A program made the translations under genes and the position numbers. From Ruminococcaceae bacterium UBA3451 (GTDB taxonomy: Bacteria; Bacillota; Clostridia; Oscillospirales; Acutalibacteraceae): 6,494 nucleotides of DNA. A model generated the notes under the pieces. It worked only from the letters and a program-made list of their open reading frames with translations. It had not been told where the DNA came from and did no database searches. Within the stretch, counting starts at the first letter, position 1. Each line of letters starts with the position of its first letter. Below are positions 3,719-6,494 of the stretch, in pieces. The stretch is from assembly GCA_002378845.1 (NCBI GenBank), contig DFRY01000043.1:54973-61466 (forward strand), written 5' to 3'.

Positions 3719-4732
3719 ATGGGCGTTTTAAAAGCAATCTTCGACTTTATTCAGTATCAGGTTCTCGGCATGAAATGGCTGGATACACTGATTAAAAACG
3801 GTCTGTCTTCGTTGGGGCTGGACACAAGCACACGTTTGGCGGGAAGCATTGAATTTTTTGTATACGATGTTATTAAAATTACAATTCTGCTGTGCCTGCT
3901 TATTTTTCTTATCAGTTACATTCAAAGCTATTTCCCGCCGGAACGAAGCAAAAAGATTCTCGGGCGGTTCCACGGCATTGGCGCAAACTGTGTGGCTGCG
4001 CTGCTTGGAACGGTAACGCCGTTCTGCTCCTGTTCCTCCATCCCGTTGTTTATCGGTTTTACTTCAGCGGGCCTTCCCGTTGGCGTGACGTTCTCGTTTC
4101 TTATTTCGTCCCCCATGGTAGACCTTGGTTCATTGCTTCTGCTCATGAGCATTTTCGGCGCAAAAGTTGCTGTGCTTTATGTCGTTGTCGGGTTGATTGT
4201 CGCTGTCATCGGCGGTACCGTAATTGAAAAGCTGCACATGGAAAAATATATCGAAGACTTTATACTTAAGGCTTCAAGCGTAGACATTGCTTCCCCGGAT
4301 CTGACTAAAAAAGACCGGCTGATTTATGCGAAAGAGCAGATGCTGTCTACCTTGAAAAAAGTATTTCTCTATATTCTGATCGGTGTCGGCATCGGCGCGG
4401 TCATCCACAACTGGATACCGGAAGAATGGGTCGCGCTCGCGCTTGGCAGCAACAATCCTTTTGGGGTAATTTTTGCAACCGTCATCGGCATTCCAATGTA
4501 CGCCGATATTTTCGGTACCATCCCGATTGCGGAGGCTCTTCTATTCAAAGGGGCGCAGCTTGGAACAATCCTGTCGTTTATGATGGCGGTTACCACACTG
4601 TCCCTCCCGTCTATGATCATGCTGCGCAAAGCGGTTAAGCCAAAATTGCTGGCTTTATTTATTGTGATTTGTACTGCCGGCATTATCCTCGTAGGTTATT
4701 TTTTTAATGCGATTCAGGCGTTCCTGATCTAA
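3719..4732 (+). CDS. DUF318/ArsP-like permease (SO_0444-type efflux transporter)
   Basis: This 337-residue inner-membrane transporter has about eight hydrophobic segments in two halves separated by a polar loop (about 175-205). The defining motif TVTPFCSCSSIPLFIGF places C103 and C105 in the first half, followed by GLPVGVTFSFLISSPMVD. The second half carries the matching GIPMYADIFGTIPIAEALL. Related proteins include ArsP, which exports trivalent methylated or aromatic arsenicals, and SO_0444, linked to copper/zinc export. The CSCS motif suggests soft-metal or metalloid coordination. I chose ATG 3719 because TAAGGGG lies 6 nt upstream; ATG 3698 has no ribosome binding site. It sits behind its own ArsR-type operator and 32 bp before the thioredoxin-like gene. 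Membership of the ars operon favours an arsenic-related substrate, but this is not proven, so no gene symbol is given. Confidence 0.88.
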   Translation: MGVLKAIFDFIQYQVLGMKWLDTLIKNGLSSLGLDTSTRLAGSIEFFVYDVIKITILLCLLIFLISYIQSYFPPERSKKILGRFHGIGANCVAALLGTVTPFCSCSSIPLFIGFTSAGLPVGVTFSFLISSPMVDLGSLLLLMSIFGAKVAVLYVVVGLIVAVIGGTVIEKLHMEKYIEDFILKASSVDIASPDLTKKDRLIYAKEQMLSTLKKVFLYILIGVGIGAVIHNWIPEEWVALALGSNNPFGVIFATVIGIPMYADIFGTIPIAEALLFKGAQLGTILSFMMAVTTLSLPSMIMLRKAVKPKLLALFIVICTAGIILVGYFFNAIQAFLI

Positions 4733-4764
4733 CAAATAAAACATTTTTAAAGGAGAGTGTGAAC

Positions 4765-5103
4765 ATGTCCATTTTTAAAAGAGAAATGCAAAAAGAAGAA
4801 AACTCCGGCAGTTCCTGCCATGCGGAAAACACTGCAAAAACCGAAAGCGCCGAGCCCTTACACAGCAGCGTAAAGGTGCTTGGAAGCGGCTGTGAAAAAT
4901 GCAATCAGCTTGAAGCTGCGGCAAAAGCGGCCCTGAAGCAGCTTGGTATGGACACGGCGATTGAGCATGTAACAGATTTTTCACAGATTGCAGCCTACGG
5001 AGTGATGTCGACCCCCGCCCTTGTCGTTGACGGTAAAGTAGTTTCCTACGGCAAGGTGCTTAAAACAGAGGAGGTTGTAAAACTCCTGCAAAAAGTCCGA
5101 TAA
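4765..5103 (+). CDS. Thioredoxin-family small redox protein
   Basis: This 112-residue protein consists of an N-terminal polar tail (1-34) followed by a short thioredoxin-like fold. The fold starts with VKVLGSGCEKCNQLE, giving the active site C43-E-K-C46, and has the cis-proline in MSTPALVVDGKVVSYG (P84). This is the glutaredoxin/thioredoxin-like group often called redox-active disulfide protein 2. The tail carries an extra Cys-His pair (C18-H19). ATG 4765 is preceded by AAAGGAG at 9 nt; a GTG at 4759 is too close to that site. It lies between the permease and ACR3 genes, a common position in clostridial ars operons. It may reduce ArsC disulfides or carry trivalent arsenic to an exporter; neither role is demonstrated here. 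No signal peptide is visible, so it should be cytosolic. Confidence 0.88.
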   Translation: MSIFKREMQKEENSGSSCHAENTAKTESAEPLHSSVKVLGSGCEKCNQLEAAAKAALKQLGMDTAIEHVTDFSQIAAYGVMSTPALVVDGKVVSYGKVLKTEEVVKLLQKVR

Positions 5104-5115
5104 GGGGGAGCTTTT

Positions 5116-6165
5116 ATGGAAAAAAGCAAAAATGCGGGCATCGGTTTTTTTGAAAAATATCTTTCGCTTTGGGTTGTCCTGTGCATGGTGACCGGCGTAT
5201 TGATCGGAAAGTTCCTGCCGGCAATTCCGGCGTTTCTGGGGCGTTTCGAATACGCGAATGTGTCTGTTCCGATTGCCATTCTTATCTGGGTTATGATTTA
5301 CCCTATGATGTTAAAGGTTGATTTTCAAAGCATTAAGAATGTAGGGAAAAACCCGAAAGGTTTATTTGTAACATGGGTAACCAACTGGCTTATTAAGCCG
5401 TTTACCATGTTCGGCATTGCGTGGCTGTTCTTTTTTGTTGTTTTTAAAGCTTTTATTCCGCCGGAACTCGCTAAGGATTATCTTGCCGGAGCTGTGTTGT
5501 TGGGTGCCGCGCCATGCACCGCAATGGTTTTTGTGTGGAGCCACCTGACAAAAGGGAACCCCGCTTATACGGTGGTTCAAGTCGCGACAAATGATTTGAT
5601 TATTCTTATTGCTTTTACACCAATCGTTGCATTCCTCCTTGGTATTGGCGGCGTAACCATACCATGGGATACGCTGATTTTTTCTGTGGTTCTATTTGTT
5701 GTAATTCCGCTCACCGGAGGATTCCTTACACGAAAGACCGTGGTAAAAAAGCATGGACTTGATTACTTTGAAAGCAGCTTTATTCCGAAGTTTGGGAATA
5801 TTACCATTGCCGGATTGCTGCTTACCCTGATTATCATTTTCTCATTCCAGGGAGATGTGATTCTGAACAACCCGCTGCACATAGTTCTTATCGCGGTACC
5901 TCTTATTATCCAGACATTCCTGATTTTCTTCCTCGCATACCTTGTAAGCCGGGCATTGAAGCTGCCGCATCCCATAGCGGCACCGGCCGGTATGATTGGC
6001 GCTTCCAACTTTTTCGAACTGGCGGTTGCCGTTGCCATAACGCTGTTTGGCACAAAAAGCCCCGTGGCGTTGGCGACAATTGTCGGCGTTCTGGTTGAAG
6101 TTCCGGTAATGCTGATTCTTGTTAAAATTGCAAACAATACAAAGGATTGGTTTAAAAATGAATAA
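5116..6165 (+). CDS. acr3: ACR3-family arsenite exporter
   Basis: This 349-residue membrane antiporter should expel As(III), and perhaps Sb(III), using the proton gradient. It has about ten transmembrane segments, normal for the family. Landmarks include VPIAILIWVMIYPMMLKVDF (51-70), WVTNWLIKPFTMF, and LLGAAPCTAMVFVWS with the conserved cysteine at 134. The other landmarks are NDLI, AAPAGMIGASNFFELAVAVAI, and VGVLVEVPVML with the conserved glutamate at 328. Cysteine and glutamate at these two places are required in the characterised Alkaliphilus ACR3. An AAGGGGGAG ribosome binding site precedes the ATG, 12 bp after the thioredoxin-like gene. Its 3' end overlaps arsC by 8 bp, indicating translational coupling of arsenate reduction to arsenite export. 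Databases often label such genes arsB, although they are unrelated to true ArsB. High confidence. Confidence 0.95.
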   Translation: MEKSKNAGIGFFEKYLSLWVVLCMVTGVLIGKFLPAIPAFLGRFEYANVSVPIAILIWVMIYPMMLKVDFQSIKNVGKNPKGLFVTWVTNWLIKPFTMFGIAWLFFFVVFKAFIPPELAKDYLAGAVLLGAAPCTAMVFVWSHLTKGNPAYTVVQVATNDLIILIAFTPIVAFLLGIGGVTIPWDTLIFSVVLFVVIPLTGGFLTRKTVVKKHGLDYFESSFIPKFGNITIAGLLLTLIIIFSFQGDVILNNPLHIVLIAVPLIIQTFLIFFLAYLVSRALKLPHPIAAPAGMIGASNFFELAVAVAITLFGTKSPVALATIVGVLVEVPVMLILVKIANNTKDWFKNE

Positions 6166-6494
6166 ACCGAAAGTAGCGTTTATCTGTGTTCATAATTCCT
6201 GCCGAAGCCAAATTGCCGAAGCGCTTGGAAAACACCTTGCTTCAGACGTTTTTGAAAGTTACTCAGCGGGAACAGAGCGGAAAGACCGCATAAATCCAGA
6301 CGCGCTTCGTCTGATGAAACAGCTTTATGGCATTGATATGGAGCAAAACCAACGCCCGAAGCTGCTTGAAGATATTCCGCCGGTAGACGTAGTTATAACA
6401 ATGGGATGCAACGTGCAGTGCCCATATTTGCCCTGCAAACACAGGGAGGACTGGGGACTCAGCGACCCGACGGGCAAACCGGACGACGAATTTA
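6158..6494 (+). CDS. arsC: Arsenate reductase, LMW-phosphatase type (3' end cut)
   Basis: The first 112 residues of a cytosolic arsenate reductase are present. The phosphatase-like anion loop is C10-V-H-N-S-C15-R16-S (CX5R), nearly at the N-terminus as expected, followed by SQIAEALGKHLA. SAGTE (36-40) is the usual second motif. The third, TMGCNVQCPYLPCKHREDWGLSDPTG, supplies C84, C88 and C93 and the D103-P104 general acid. This is the thiol-relay class in which a disulfide is passed from the loop cysteine to two others and then to a thioredoxin; it is not the glutaredoxin-dependent ArsC. The ATG overlaps the acr3 stop by 8 bp, with a weak AAAGGA upstream, so coupling with acr3 is likely. Typical members are about 130-140 residues, so about 20-30 residues are probably missing beyond the edge. 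Confidence 0.94.
   Translation, partial: MNKPKVAFICVHNSCRSQIAEALGKHLASDVFESYSAGTERKDRINPDALRLMKQLYGIDMEQNQRPKLLEDIPPVDVVITMGCNVQCPYLPCKHREDWGLSDPTGKPDDEF

Noticed and set aside
1..6494. CRISPR array, tRNA/rRNA genes, insertion sequence or phage element
   Set aside because: No regularly spaced direct repeats, no tRNA-like arms or rRNA motifs, and no transposase or integrase frame were found. The ars module may be horizontally acquired, but no boundary is visible.

Overview
The window reads as a chromosomal stress-resistance locus of a Gram-positive anaerobe, most likely a mid-GC member of the Clostridia. The support is compact genes with strong AGGAGG-type ribosome binding sites, two TTG starts, an N-terminal-HTH AraC regulator, an AdhR-type MerR regulator, and an arsR - DUF318 permease - thioredoxin-like - acr3 - arsC operon. 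This genus-level placement is inference; no rRNA or other marker gene is present.

Left edge (1-415): the first 56 codons of an AraC-family regulator on the minus strand, with its own sigma70-like promoter. An intrinsic terminator insulates it from the next operon.

Minus-strand operon (430-2627, transcribed right to left): cupin (TTG start), carboxymuconolactone-decarboxylase-like protein, flavodoxin (TTG start), aldo/keto reductase. The four genes lie 13 to 60 bp apart with no internal terminator, and the operon ends at the terminator at 371-415. It is driven by a promoter with the 19-bp spacer typical of MerR-activated promoters; the spacer contains most of a perfect 20-bp palindrome.

Regulator (2847-3254, plus): a divergent MerR-family protein with a cysteine at residue 52, the position used by aldehyde-sensing AdhR/NmlR regulators. 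Its best promoter faces the operon promoter, with the two -10 boxes 1 bp apart, so the two start sites appear mutually exclusive. The working idea is a carbonyl or electrophile stress module: the MerR protein senses a reactive compound and induces the reductase, flavodoxin, cupin and CMD proteins. The actual substrate is unknown.

Arsenic operon (3251-6494, plus): a near-consensus promoter begins on the merR stop codon and carries ArsR half-sites. It drives arsR, followed by an intrinsic terminator and a second ArsR-type operator. Then come a DUF318 permease, a CxxC thioredoxin-like protein, an ACR3 arsenite exporter and a thiol-dependent arsenate reductase cut by the right edge. ArsC would reduce arsenate to arsenite and ACR3 would export it. 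The permease may export organoarsenicals or another thiophilic ion, and the thioredoxin-like protein may serve as reductant or metalloid carrier.

Most individual families are known. The least described parts are the cupin/CMD/flavodoxin/AKR operon with its interlocked promoter switch, and the split, multi-operator architecture of the ars operon.
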